From assembly GCA_016716005.1 (NCBI GenBank), contig JADJXE010000001.1, forward strand, positions 3,547,001-3,611,000: 64,000 nucleotides of DNA, given 5' to 3'. This stretch comes from Acidimicrobiales bacterium. Lineage in GTDB: Bacteria; Actinomycetota; Acidimicrobiia; Acidimicrobiales; JADJXE01. The notes under the pieces are model-generated. The model had not been told where the DNA came from and did not search any database. It saw only the letters and a list, made by a program, of their open reading frames with translations. The stretch's first letter is position 1. The number at the start of each line of letters is the position of its first letter. Positions 31,870 to 39,743 of this stretch are shown one piece after another. Both the position numbers and the translations under genes were made by a program.

Positions 31870-32451
31870 GTGAGCGTGCGCGTCGTGATCGCCGAGGACG
31901 AGGCCATCATCCGGCTCGACCTCAAGGAGACCCTCGAGGAGGAGGGCTACGAGGTCGTGGGGGAGACGGGCCGGGGTGACGAGGCCGTGCGGCTGGTCCG
32001 CGACCTCCGGCCCGATCTGGTCATCCTCGACCTGAAGATGCCGGGCGTCGACGGGCTGACGGCGGCGCGCGAGATCGCGGGCGAGCGCCTCGCCGCCGTG
32101 CTGGTGCTCACCGCGTTCAGCCAGCGCGACCTGATCGAGCAGGCGCGCGACGCGGGCGCCCTGGCGTACCTGGTGAAGCCCTTCCAGCGGGCCGAGCTCG
32201 TGCCGGCGATCGAGGTCGCGCTGGGGCGCTTCCGCGAGATCGTCGCCCTCGCCGGTGAGGTGGCCGACCTGGAGGACCGCCTCGAGACCCGCAAGCTCGT
32301 CGACCGGGCCAAGGGGCTGCTGATGGATCGTCACGGCCTCGACGAGTCCGGTGCCTTCTCGTTCGTCCAGAAGACGGCGATGCGCCAGCGGGTCACGATG
32401 AGGTCGGTCGCCGAGCAGATCATCGCCGGCGACCTCGGCCCCGAGGGCTGA
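31870..32451 (+). CDS. ANTAR-domain response regulator (PdtaR-like)
   Basis: A 193-residue regulator with an N-terminal receiver domain (VVIAEDEAIIRLDL, phosphoacceptor Asp54 in VILDLKMPGVDG, Thr in VLTAF, Lys in YLVKPF) and a C-terminal ANTAR domain (LVDRAKGLLMDRHGLDESGA, FVQKTAMRQRVTM). ANTAR domains bind paired hexanucleotide stem-loops in nascent RNA and prevent termination. It resembles mycobacterial Rv1626/PdtaR, which works with the orphan kinase PdtaS; no kinase gene is adjacent. GTG 31870; polA follows after 3 nt. Confidence 0.93.
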   Translation: MSVRVVIAEDEAIIRLDLKETLEEEGYEVVGETGRGDEAVRLVRDLRPDLVILDLKMPGVDGLTAAREIAGERLAAVLVLTAFSQRDLIEQARDAGALAYLVKPFQRAELVPAIEVALGRFREIVALAGEVADLEDRLETRKLVDRAKGLLMDRHGLDESGAFSFVQKTAMRQRVTMRSVAEQIIAGDLGPEG

Positions 32452-32454
32452 GCG

Positions 32455-35124
32455 GTGGCGACGATCCTCGTGCTCGACGGCAACTCGCTCACCTACCGGG
32501 CCTTCTTCGCCCTGCCCGCCGACCTGGCCACCGCGTCGGGACAGGTGACCAACGCGGTGTTCGGGTTCACGTCGATGCTCGTGAACCTGCTCCGCGACCA
32601 CCGGCCCGACGGCGTGGTGGTCGCGTTCGACCGGCCCGAGCCCACGTTCCGCCACGAGGCGGTGCCCACGTACAAGGCCCAGCGCGAGGCCGCGCCCGAC
32701 ATCCTCCGCCAGCAGATGGGGCTCGTACGCCGGGTGGTCGAGACCCTCGGCATCCCTCAGCTCGAGGTGGCCGGCTTCGAGGCCGACGACATCATCGCCA
32801 CTCTCGCGACCCGGGCCGACGCTGCCGGCGACGACGTGCTGATCGTCACCGGCGACCGCGACACCTACCAGCTGGTGCGCGATCCGCACGTACGCGTGCT
32901 CTACAACCGTCGCGGGGTCTCCGACTACGCGCTCTACGACGAGGCCGGGATCGCCGAGCGCACCGGTGTCACCCCCGCGCAGTACCCGGAGTACGCGGCG
33001 CTGCGGGGCGACCCGTCCGACAACCTCCCCGGGGTCCCCGGGGTGGGTGAGAAGACCGCGGCCAAGCTCATCCGGGAGTACGGCGGGATCGACGGGGTCT
33101 TCGAGCACCTCGACGAGCTGTCACCCAAGCTCCGTCAGAACCTCGCCGCACACGAGGCCGAGGTCCGCCAGAACGCCCGGGTGATGGTGCTGGTGCGTGA
33201 CGTGCCCCTCGACATCGAGCCCGGCGAGCTGCGGCTGCCCCGGCCCGACCTCGACGAGGTGCGGCGGCTGTTCGACTTCCTCGAGTTCCGGACCCTCTTC
33301 GACCGCCTGCTGGAGGTGCTGGGCGACGAGGGGGTGGCGCCCTCCGGCGGGGGGGAGGTGCTCGAGGCGGAGGTCGTCGAGGTGGCGACGGTCGAGGAGG
33401 CCGCCGCGCTCCTCGACCGGCTCGCGACGGGGCCGCACGTGGCCGTGGCCGGGGCGTGGGCCGGCCCGCCCGGGCGGTCACCGCTCGAGGGCGTCGCCGT
33501 GGTGGTCGACGACGCGGTCGCCGAGGTCGCGTGGATCCCCTCGGCGGTGCTCGGTGGGGCGGCCCGAGCCCTGGGGGCGCTCCTGGGGGCGGACGGCCCG
33601 GGCGTCGAGGCGCACCAGGCCAAGCCCCTCATGCGCAGCCTGTTCGCCGCCGGGGTCGACGTCACCGGCCTGGTCCTCGACACCGCCATCGCCGCCTACC
33701 TCCTCGACCCTGCCGAGGCCCGCTACGACCTCGCCGACCTCCTGCCCCGCTACACGGGCATGGTCAGGCCGGCGGGCGGGGCTCCGGAGGGCCAGCTCGA
33801 CCTGGCGGGCACCGGCGCGTCGGCGGCCCTCGAGGCGGCGCGCGACGCGTTGGCTGTCTGCCGCCTGGCGCCGGTGCTCACCGGCGCCCTCGACGCCCAG
33901 GGCGTCCGCGGGCTCTACGACCGGATCGAGAACCCGCTGGTGCGGGTGCTGGCCCGGATGGAGGAGGTGGGCGTCGGCGTCGACGTGGCCGAGCTGCGCG
34001 CGTTGAGCCAGCGCCTGTCCGCCGAGTGCGCCCGGCTCACGGCCGAGATCCACGACGCCGCGGGCGTGGTGTTCAACGTGAACTCCACACCGCAGCTGCG
34101 GGAGGTGCTGTTCGACCGTCTGGGCCTGGCGCCGCAGAAGAAGACGAAGACGGGGTACTCCACCGATGCGGCCTCGCTCGAGCGGCTCCGCGACCAGCAC
34201 CCGATCGTGCAGCTGCTGCTCGACTACCGCGAGGTCGAGAAGCTGCGCTCCACGTACGGCGAGGGGCTCCTCGCCGAGGTCGGACCCGACGGCCGCATCC
34301 ACGCCACCTTCAACCAGACGGTGGCCCGCACGGGGCGGCTGAGCTCCGATGCGCCGAACCTGCACAACATCCCCGTCCGCCGCGAGGAGGGGCGTCTGTT
34401 CCGCCGCGCCTTCGTGCCGGCGCCCGGCTTCGAGCTCCTCGTCGCCGACTACAACCAGATCGAGCTGCGCTGCATCGCCCACCTGGCCGAGGACCCCGGG
34501 CTCATCGCCGCGTTCGAGGCGGGCACCGACATCCACACGGCCACCGCGTCGCGGGTGTTCGGCGTCGCGCCGGCCGACGTCACGGTCGACATGCGGTCGA
34601 AGGCGAAGATGGTGTCGTACGGGCTCGCATACGGCATGGAGGCGTACGGCCTGGGCCAGCGCCTCTCCATCCCCACCGAGGAGGCCGCCGAGATCCTCGA
34701 TGCCTATTTCGTCGCGTTCCCGGCGGTGCGGGCGTACATGGACGCCACCGTGGCCGAGGCTCGCCAGCGCGGCTACACCGAGACCCTCTTCGGGCGCCGC
34801 CGCCCCATCCCCGAGCTCCAGTCGTCGAACCACCGCGTGCGGCAGGCCGGCGAGCGCCAGGCCATGAACGCGGGGATCCAGGGCCTGGCCGCCGACCTGT
34901 TCAAGGTGGCGCTCGTCCGCCTCGACCGGGCGCTGGAGGCCGAGGCCCTCCGCAGCCGGCTGATCCTCCAGGTGCACGACGAGGTGCTGGTCGAGGTGGC
35001 GCCCGACGAGCACGACCACGTGGCCGAGCTGACCCGGGCCACGATGGAGGGTGCCGGCGACCTGCGCGTGCCGCTGGCCGTGAACCTGGCCTTCGGGCCC
35101 AACTGGGCCGACGCCAAGCCGTGA
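32455..35124 (+). CDS. polA: DNA polymerase I
   Basis: Repair and Okazaki-fragment polymerase, 889 residues. The N-terminal 5'-nuclease domain is complete (LVLDGNSLTYRAFFALP, FDRPEPTFRHE, LEVAGFEADDIIATLA, VTGDRDTYQLV, GDPSDNLPGVPGVGEKTA). The 3'-5' exonuclease domain has lost its acidic metal ligands (VAVAGAWAG at motif I), so proofreading is probably absent. The polymerase domain shows motif A (VADYNQIELR, Asp665), motif B (RSKAKMVSYGLAYGM) and motif C (QVHDEVLVEV, Asp842). GTG 32455. The stop overlaps the methyltransferase gene in GTGA. Confidence 0.96.
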   Translation: MATILVLDGNSLTYRAFFALPADLATASGQVTNAVFGFTSMLVNLLRDHRPDGVVVAFDRPEPTFRHEAVPTYKAQREAAPDILRQQMGLVRRVVETLGIPQLEVAGFEADDIIATLATRADAAGDDVLIVTGDRDTYQLVRDPHVRVLYNRRGVSDYALYDEAGIAERTGVTPAQYPEYAALRGDPSDNLPGVPGVGEKTAAKLIREYGGIDGVFEHLDELSPKLRQNLAAHEAEVRQNARVMVLVRDVPLDIEPGELRLPRPDLDEVRRLFDFLEFRTLFDRLLEVLGDEGVAPSGGGEVLEAEVVEVATVEEAAALLDRLATGPHVAVAGAWAGPPGRSPLEGVAVVVDDAVAEVAWIPSAVLGGAARALGALLGADGPGVEAHQAKPLMRSLFAAGVDVTGLVLDTAIAAYLLDPAEARYDLADLLPRYTGMVRPAGGAPEGQLDLAGTGASAALEAARDALAVCRLAPVLTGALDAQGVRGLYDRIENPLVRVLARMEEVGVGVDVAELRALSQRLSAECARLTAEIHDAAGVVFNVNSTPQLREVLFDRLGLAPQKKTKTGYSTDAASLERLRDQHPIVQLLLDYREVEKLRSTYGEGLLAEVGPDGRIHATFNQTVARTGRLSSDAPNLHNIPVRREEGRLFRRAFVPAPGFELLVADYNQIELRCIAHLAEDPGLIAAFEAGTDIHTATASRVFGVAPADVTVDMRSKAKMVSYGLAYGMEAYGLGQRLSIPTEEAAEILDAYFVAFPAVRAYMDATVAEARQRGYTETLFGRRRPIPELQSSNHRVRQAGERQAMNAGIQGLAADLFKVALVRLDRALEAEALRSRLILQVHDEVLVEVAPDEHDHVAELTRATMEGAGDLRVPLAVNLAFGPNWADAKP

Positions 35125-35915
35125 CAGGCGGAGGCGGCGGGGCGGCGGCGCCCGGCGCCCGGCGCCGCTGGTTCGAGCCGCTGGCCGACCACCTCGGCCG
35201 GGCCTACCTGCGCTACTCGTTCACGTACGGCACCGCCCAGGAGGTCGACGCCCTGGTCGAGCTCCTGCAGCTCCGGCCGGGCGACCGCGTCCTCGACGTC
35301 GGCTGCGGCCCCGGCCGGCATGCACGTGCGCTGGCCGAGCGGGGCATCCGGGTCGTCGGCGCCGACATCTCGCACCGGTTCCTGGCCCTCGCGTGCGCCG
35401 GGGCCCCCGCCGGCTGCGCCTTCGTCCGTGCCGATGCGGTCTCGCTCCCCGTGCGCCCCGCCTTCGATGCCGTGATCTCGCTCTGCCAGGGGGGGTTCGG
35501 TCTGCTCGGTGGCCCTGGCGACCCGGTGGGGGCCGACCCGGCAGCAGGCACCGCCGACGGGGTCGCCCTCGACGCCATGGCGGCGGCCCTGCGGCCCGGC
35601 GGCCGGCTGGCCGTGAGCGCGTTCTCGGCCTACTTCCAGGTGCGGTACCTGGAGGACTCCGAGTTCGACGCCGCGACGGGCGTGAACCGCGAGCAGACCA
35701 CGATCCGCGACGAGGACGGCCGGGAGGCGCCGTGCGAGCTGTGGACCACCTGCTTCACCCCCCGGGAGCTGCGGTTGCTGGCCCGGCGCGCCGGGCTCGC
35801 GGTGGACGCCGTCTGGGCGGTGGCACCCGGCGACTTCGCGCCCCGGCCCCCCGACCTCGACCATCCCGAGTTCCTGCTCGTCGCGACCAGGCCCGGTGGT
35901 AACCTGGGCGGCTGA
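35121..35915 (+). CDS. class I SAM-dependent methyltransferase
   Basis: A 264-residue methyltransferase of unknown substrate. The SAM site is motif I VLDVGCGPGRHARAL, followed by VVGADISHRFLALA and FDAVISLCQGGFGLL. A Gly/Pro/Ala-rich insertion (GPGDPVGADPAAGT) separates strands 4 and 5, and a four-stranded C-terminal part follows (EDGREAPCELWTTCFTPREL). GTG 35121 overlaps polA by 4 bp. A TAACCT element near its 3' end may start the rpsA transcript. Confidence 0.87.
   Translation: MTGGGGGAAAPGARRRWFEPLADHLGRAYLRYSFTYGTAQEVDALVELLQLRPGDRVLDVGCGPGRHARALAERGIRVVGADISHRFLALACAGAPAGCAFVRADAVSLPVRPAFDAVISLCQGGFGLLGGPGDPVGADPAAGTADGVALDAMAAALRPGGRLAVSAFSAYFQVRYLEDSEFDAATGVNREQTTIRDEDGREAPCELWTTCFTPRELRLLARRAGLAVDAVWAVAPGDFAPRPPDLDHPEFLLVATRPGGNLGG
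35900..35905 (+). promoter_or_regulatory. putative -10 element (TAACCT) of rpsA
   Basis: GGTAACCT lies within the 3' end of the methyltransferase gene. It implies a 5' leader of about 133 nt before the rpsA TTG start. No clear -35 box. Confidence 0.35.
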
Positions 35916-36044
35916 CCGCCCCACGAGCGGTCGGTGGATGCCCGCTCGTTCGGCTCGTCCCGTCGGGAACGCCCGCCCGGGGCGGCACGAGCAGCGGCGC
36001 CACCCCTCCCACGACCCAGCGTCCCCAGCAAAGGCGATCTCATC

Positions 36045-37562
36045 TTGTCCGACCAGGCCTCACCGACCACTCCCACCGACGACGCGGCCGTGCCGGCCGT
36101 GGCCACCGTGGACGACTACGTGCTCCGCGAGGTCGTCGCCGACGATCTCGAGATGTCCTTCGCCGACGCCGTCGAGCAGACGCTCGTCGACGTGGAGGAC
36201 GGCCAGATCGTCGAAGGCACCGTGGTCAAGGTCGACAAGGACGAGGTCCTCCTCGACATCGGCTACAAGTCGGAGGGGGTCATCCCGTCGCGCGAGCTCT
36301 CGATCCGCAACGACGTCGACCCCGGTGAGATCGTGTCGCTCGGCGACCACGTCGAGGCCCTTGTCCTGCAGAAGGAGGACAAGGAGGGCCGGCTGATCCT
36401 GTCCAAGAAGCGGGCCCAGTACGAGCGGGCCTGGGGCACGATCGAGCGGATCAAGGATGAGGAGGGCGTCGTCGAGGGGCCGGTCATCGAGGTCGTCAAG
36501 GGTGGCCTGATCCTCGACATCGGTCTCCGGGGCTTCCTGCCCGCCTCGCTGGTCGAGCTTCGGCGCGTGCGCGACCTGCAGCCCTACGTGGGTCGCACGC
36601 TGCAGGCCAAGATCATCGAGCTCGACAAGAACCGCAACAACGTGGTGCTGTCGCGCCGGGCGTGGCTGGAGGAGACGCAGAAGGAGCAGCGCGAGGACTT
36701 CCTGGCCAACCTCAAGCCGGGCGAGACCCGCACGGGCGTGGTGTCGTCGGTCGTCAACTTCGGCGCCTTCGTCGATCTCGGCGGCATGGACGGCCTCGTC
36801 CACGTGTCGGAGCTGTCCTGGAAGCACGTCAACCACCCGAGCGACGTGGTCCAGGTGGGCGACGAGGTCACGGTGCAGGTGCTCGAGGTCGACCACGACC
36901 GCGAGCGCATCAGCCTGTCGCTGAAGGCCACCCAGCAGGACCCCTGGCAGGAGTTCGCCACCAACCACCGGGTGGGGGAGCTCGTGTACGGGCGGGTCAC
37001 CAAGCTCGTCCCGTTCGGTGCGTTCGTGCAGGTCGGCGACGGCATCGAGGGGCTCGTGCACATCTCGGAGATGTCAGCGCACCACGTCGACCTGCCCGAG
37101 CAGGTGGTCACCCCCGGTGAGGAGCTGTGGGTGAAGATCATCGACCTCGACCTGCAGCGCCGGCGCATCAGCCTGTCGATCAAGCAGGCGGCCGAGGGCG
37201 GCGTGGTGGCCGCCGAGTACCAGGAGCACTTCGGCGAGCACGCCTACGACGCCGAGGGCAACTACATCGGCGGGGCCGTGGCCGACGATGCAGAGCGGGC
37301 CGAGGCCTGGGCCGAGTACTACGCCCAGTACGGCGAGCAGCCGGGCGAGGGCGGCCTCCCCGAGGGCCAGCCCCCGAGCGGTCCCCCGGCCGAGGCGCGA
37401 GCCGCTGCCGAGGCGGAGGTCGTTCCCGAGGCGGAGGTCGTGGCCGAAGCCGTTGCCGAGGTCGTCGCCGAGGCGGAAGCCGTTGCCGAGGCGGAGGTTG
37501 CCGAGGCGGAGGTCGTGGCGGCCGAGGTCGAGGTGGCCGAGGCCGGCCCCGAGGCCGGCTGA
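36045..37562 (+). CDS. rpsA: 30S ribosomal protein S1
   Basis: RNA-binding ribosomal protein that helps mRNA docking, 505 residues. Four S1 domains are visible (about 55-120, 140-205, 225-295, 310-380), with typical phrases GYKSEGVIPSREL, DIGLRGFLPASLVE, VNFGAFVDLGGMDGLVHVSE and VPFGAFVQVGDGIEGLVHIS. The tail (about 390-505) is acidic and ends in an Ala/Glu/Val repeat. The start is TTG 36045 with AAAGG about 10 nt upstream; there is no ATG or GTG nearer the first conserved residues. A long leader and rare start could allow autoregulation. Confidence 0.94.
   Translation: MSDQASPTTPTDDAAVPAVATVDDYVLREVVADDLEMSFADAVEQTLVDVEDGQIVEGTVVKVDKDEVLLDIGYKSEGVIPSRELSIRNDVDPGEIVSLGDHVEALVLQKEDKEGRLILSKKRAQYERAWGTIERIKDEEGVVEGPVIEVVKGGLILDIGLRGFLPASLVELRRVRDLQPYVGRTLQAKIIELDKNRNNVVLSRRAWLEETQKEQREDFLANLKPGETRTGVVSSVVNFGAFVDLGGMDGLVHVSELSWKHVNHPSDVVQVGDEVTVQVLEVDHDRERISLSLKATQQDPWQEFATNHRVGELVYGRVTKLVPFGAFVQVGDGIEGLVHISEMSAHHVDLPEQVVTPGEELWVKIIDLDLQRRRISLSIKQAAEGGVVAAEYQEHFGEHAYDAEGNYIGGAVADDAERAEAWAEYYAQYGEQPGEGGLPEGQPPSGPPAEARAAAEAEVVPEAEVVAEAVAEVVAEAEAVAEAEVAEAEVVAAEVEVAEAGPEAG
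37396..37550 (+). repeat. Ala/Glu/Val-coding repeat at the rpsA 3' end
   Basis: Imperfect units such as GCCGAGGCGGAGGTCGTG and GCCGAAGCCGTTGCCGAG are shuffled in tandem and code runs of EAEVVAEAV type. It is in frame with rpsA and not a separate element. Confidence 0.75.
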
Positions 37563-37634
37563 CGCCGGTCCCACCCGCGCTTTCGCCCTCGGAACGCTTC
37601 AGGTCGGAAGCCCTCCGGCCGACAGGAGGTTCGT

Positions 37635-37666
37635 GCGTCACGGGTGCCATGCTGATCCCGTGATGC
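37635..37666 (+). terminator. hairpin after rpsA, probable terminator
   Basis: A 10-bp stem (GCGTCACGGG / CCCGTGATGC, one G-U pair) with a 12-nt loop lies between rpsA and cpaB. Confidence 0.5.
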
Positions 37667-37737
37667 GACCGGATCCGCCGCGACACGCTCGTCGGCGGTG
37701 CCGGGCCACCGGAGCGTCACGAGGAGCGAGGTAGCGA

Positions 37738-38502
37738 GTGGGATCGCGACGGACCCTCATTCTGATCGCAGCCGTCCTGATCGGGGCGATCGCGGCCTAC
37801 GCCCTCTACAGCTACGTGAACGGCGTCGAGGATCGTGCCTACGACAACGCACGGCGCGTGCAGGTGTTCGTCGTCGACGAGCCCATCGTGAAGGGCACCT
37901 CGGGTGACCAGGCGGTCGCCGACAAGCTGATCGGCGTGGGGGAGATCCCCCAGGAGTTCCGCCCGGCCAACGCCATCACCGACACCGCGGTGCTCAGCGG
38001 CAAGGTGGCGCTGTACGACCTCTCTCCGGGCCAGGTGGTCGTGGACGGCATGTTCGTCGACCAGCAGTCGGCCTTCGTGACCTTCGCCGAGCGCATCCCG
38101 GTCGACCAGGTCGCCATCACCGTGTCGATCGACCAGGTGCGCGGTGTCGCTGGGCTGCTGGTGCCGGGCGACAAGGTGAACCTGCTCGTGGTCAGCCCGC
38201 CGGCCGAGGGCGCCGCCGGTGGGATCGGTTCGGCGCAGTTCCTGTACCAGAACGTCGACATCCTGGCCATCGGCCAGACCACCACCGGCGATCTCGGCAC
38301 CGGCACCGAGGAGTCGAGCGCCGGCAGCGACCTCATCACGTTCTCGGTGCCCCCCGACGCGGCACAGCGCATCGCGGTGACCGGCAGCCTGCTGTACCTG
38401 ACCCTCGCGCCCAAGAACTACGTCCCACTCGACCTGCCCCCGGTGAACGGTGACAACCTGTTCCAGCCGGGTGTGCTCACGCCCTACCCCAACGCCGGGT
38501 GA
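37738..38502 (+). CDS. cpaB: Flp pilus assembly protein CpaB/RcpC
   Basis: A 254-residue exported or anchored protein: one N-terminal transmembrane segment (LILIAAVLIGAIAAYALY) then SAF-like domain (QVFVVDEPIVKGT, ALYDLSPGQVVVDGMF) and the RcpC/CpaB region (AITVSIDQVRGVAGLLVPGD split around Asp). It is the extracytoplasmic periplasmic-type component of Tad pilus machines, here in an organism without a secretin gene nearby. GTG 37738 has GAGG 7 nt upstream. First gene of the cpaB-tadZ-tadA-tadB-tadC run. Confidence 0.9.
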   Translation: MGSRRTLILIAAVLIGAIAAYALYSYVNGVEDRAYDNARRVQVFVVDEPIVKGTSGDQAVADKLIGVGEIPQEFRPANAITDTAVLSGKVALYDLSPGQVVVDGMFVDQQSAFVTFAERIPVDQVAITVSIDQVRGVAGLLVPGDKVNLLVVSPPAEGAAGGIGSAQFLYQNVDILAIGQTTTGDLGTGTEESSAGSDLITFSVPPDAAQRIAVTGSLLYLTLAPKNYVPLDLPPVNGDNLFQPGVLTPYPNAG

Positions 38503-38521
38503 CCCGGGGCCGGCGACGCTG

Positions 38522-39718
38522 ATGTACCCCGTTCCTCCCATCACCGAACAGGCTGACTTCTCGGTCGCCGTCGTCGACGCCGACCAGCGGTTCCGCACGA
38601 GCCTCGCCGTGCAGCTGGGGGAGCGGGCCCGGGCCGCCTCGTTCGCCTCGATCGAGGCCCTCGAGGACCGGCTGCCGCCCGGCACTCCCCTCGTCGTCGT
38701 GTTCGGCCCGACCTTCGCCGACGCTCGGGGCCTCGACGAGATCTCCCGCCTCACCCGGGCCCGCCCGGAGATCGGCGCGATCCTCGTGTCGCCGCAGCTC
38801 TCCACCGACCTGCTCCAGCAGGCGCTGCGGGCCGGTGTCCGCGACGTGCTGGCCGCGCCGGTCGATCCGATCCAGCTGGCCACGGCGGTCGAACGGGTGC
38901 TGCAGACGCTGCCGTCGGTGTACGGCCCACGGGGCGAGCAGCCCGCGTCGACCGAGCCGGCCGAGGGCCAGGGCCGGGTGCTCATCGTGTCGTCCACGAA
39001 GGGCGGCACCGGCAAGACGGTGATCGCCACGAACCTGGCCGTGGCCCTGGCCCGCAAGAGCGACCGCCCGGTCGTGCTGGTCGACGCCGACCTCCAGTTC
39101 GGCGACGTCGCCGTGATGCTGAAGCTGGCGCCCGAGCACACGATCGTCGACGCGGTGAACGCCGTCGATCGCCTCGACCCCGCCCTGCTGCAGAGCCTGT
39201 TCACCAAGCACGATCCGTCGGGGCTCCAGGTGCTCGCGGCCCCCCTCGAGCCGGCCTTCGCCGATCAGATCAGCGCGGCCCAGATGGTGGAGATCGTCTC
39301 GATGCTGCGCCAGCAGGCGGGCTTCGTGGTGATCGACACCCCGGCTCGTCTCGACGACATCGTCCTCGGCCTCATCGAGGTGAGCGACGACATCCTCTAC
39401 GTCACCGGCATGGACATCCCGAGCATCAAGAACTCCAAGATCGGGCTGGGGATCCTGCGGCTGCTCAGCATCCCCCTGTCGAAGCTCACCACCATCCTCA
39501 ACCGGGCCAACTCGAAGGTCCGGCTCGAGGTCGGGGAGGTCGAACGGACGCTGGGCGTGCGGATCGACTGCCTGATCCCCAGTGACGTCGCCGTGCCGCA
39601 GTCGGTGAACAAGGGGGTGCCGGTGGTGCTCGACTCGCCACGCTCGGGCGTCGCCCGGGCCATCGACCAGCTCGCTGACCAGTTCGTGACTGCCGACGCG
39701 AAGCGTCGGAAGGCCTGA
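38522..39718 (+). CDS. tadZ: Tad pilus localisation ATPase TadZ/CpaE
   Basis: A 398-residue MinD/ParA-family ATPase that positions the Tad machine. Residues 1-130 form a receiver-like domain (FSVAVVDADQRFRTSLAVQL) in which the phosphoacceptor position reads VVVFGPTF, so it is a pseudo-receiver. The ATPase part has the deviant Walker A KGGTGKT (160-166), VVLVDADLQFGDVAVML, and VVIDTPARLDD. ATG 38522 is 19 nt after cpaB; tadA follows after 25 nt. Confidence 0.9.
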   Translation: MYPVPPITEQADFSVAVVDADQRFRTSLAVQLGERARAASFASIEALEDRLPPGTPLVVVFGPTFADARGLDEISRLTRARPEIGAILVSPQLSTDLLQQALRAGVRDVLAAPVDPIQLATAVERVLQTLPSVYGPRGEQPASTEPAEGQGRVLIVSSTKGGTGKTVIATNLAVALARKSDRPVVLVDADLQFGDVAVMLKLAPEHTIVDAVNAVDRLDPALLQSLFTKHDPSGLQVLAAPLEPAFADQISAAQMVEIVSMLRQQAGFVVIDTPARLDDIVLGLIEVSDDILYVTGMDIPSIKNSKIGLGILRLLSIPLSKLTTILNRANSKVRLEVGEVERTLGVRIDCLIPSDVAVPQSVNKGVPVVLDSPRSGVARAIDQLADQFVTADAKRRKA

Positions 39719-39743
39719 CCGAGGCCGGGGAGGGACGGGCGGC

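Noticed and set aside
37396..37550. Possible CRISPR or minisatellite outside genes
   Set aside because: The repeat is in frame inside rpsA and codes an acidic tail; no spacers.
37590..37680. Cyclic-di-GMP (GEMM) riboswitch before cpaB
   Set aside because: The AAGCC...CCGGCC stretch resembles one arm, but the conserved GGGCAAACC and GGTAGGTAGCGGGG parts are missing.
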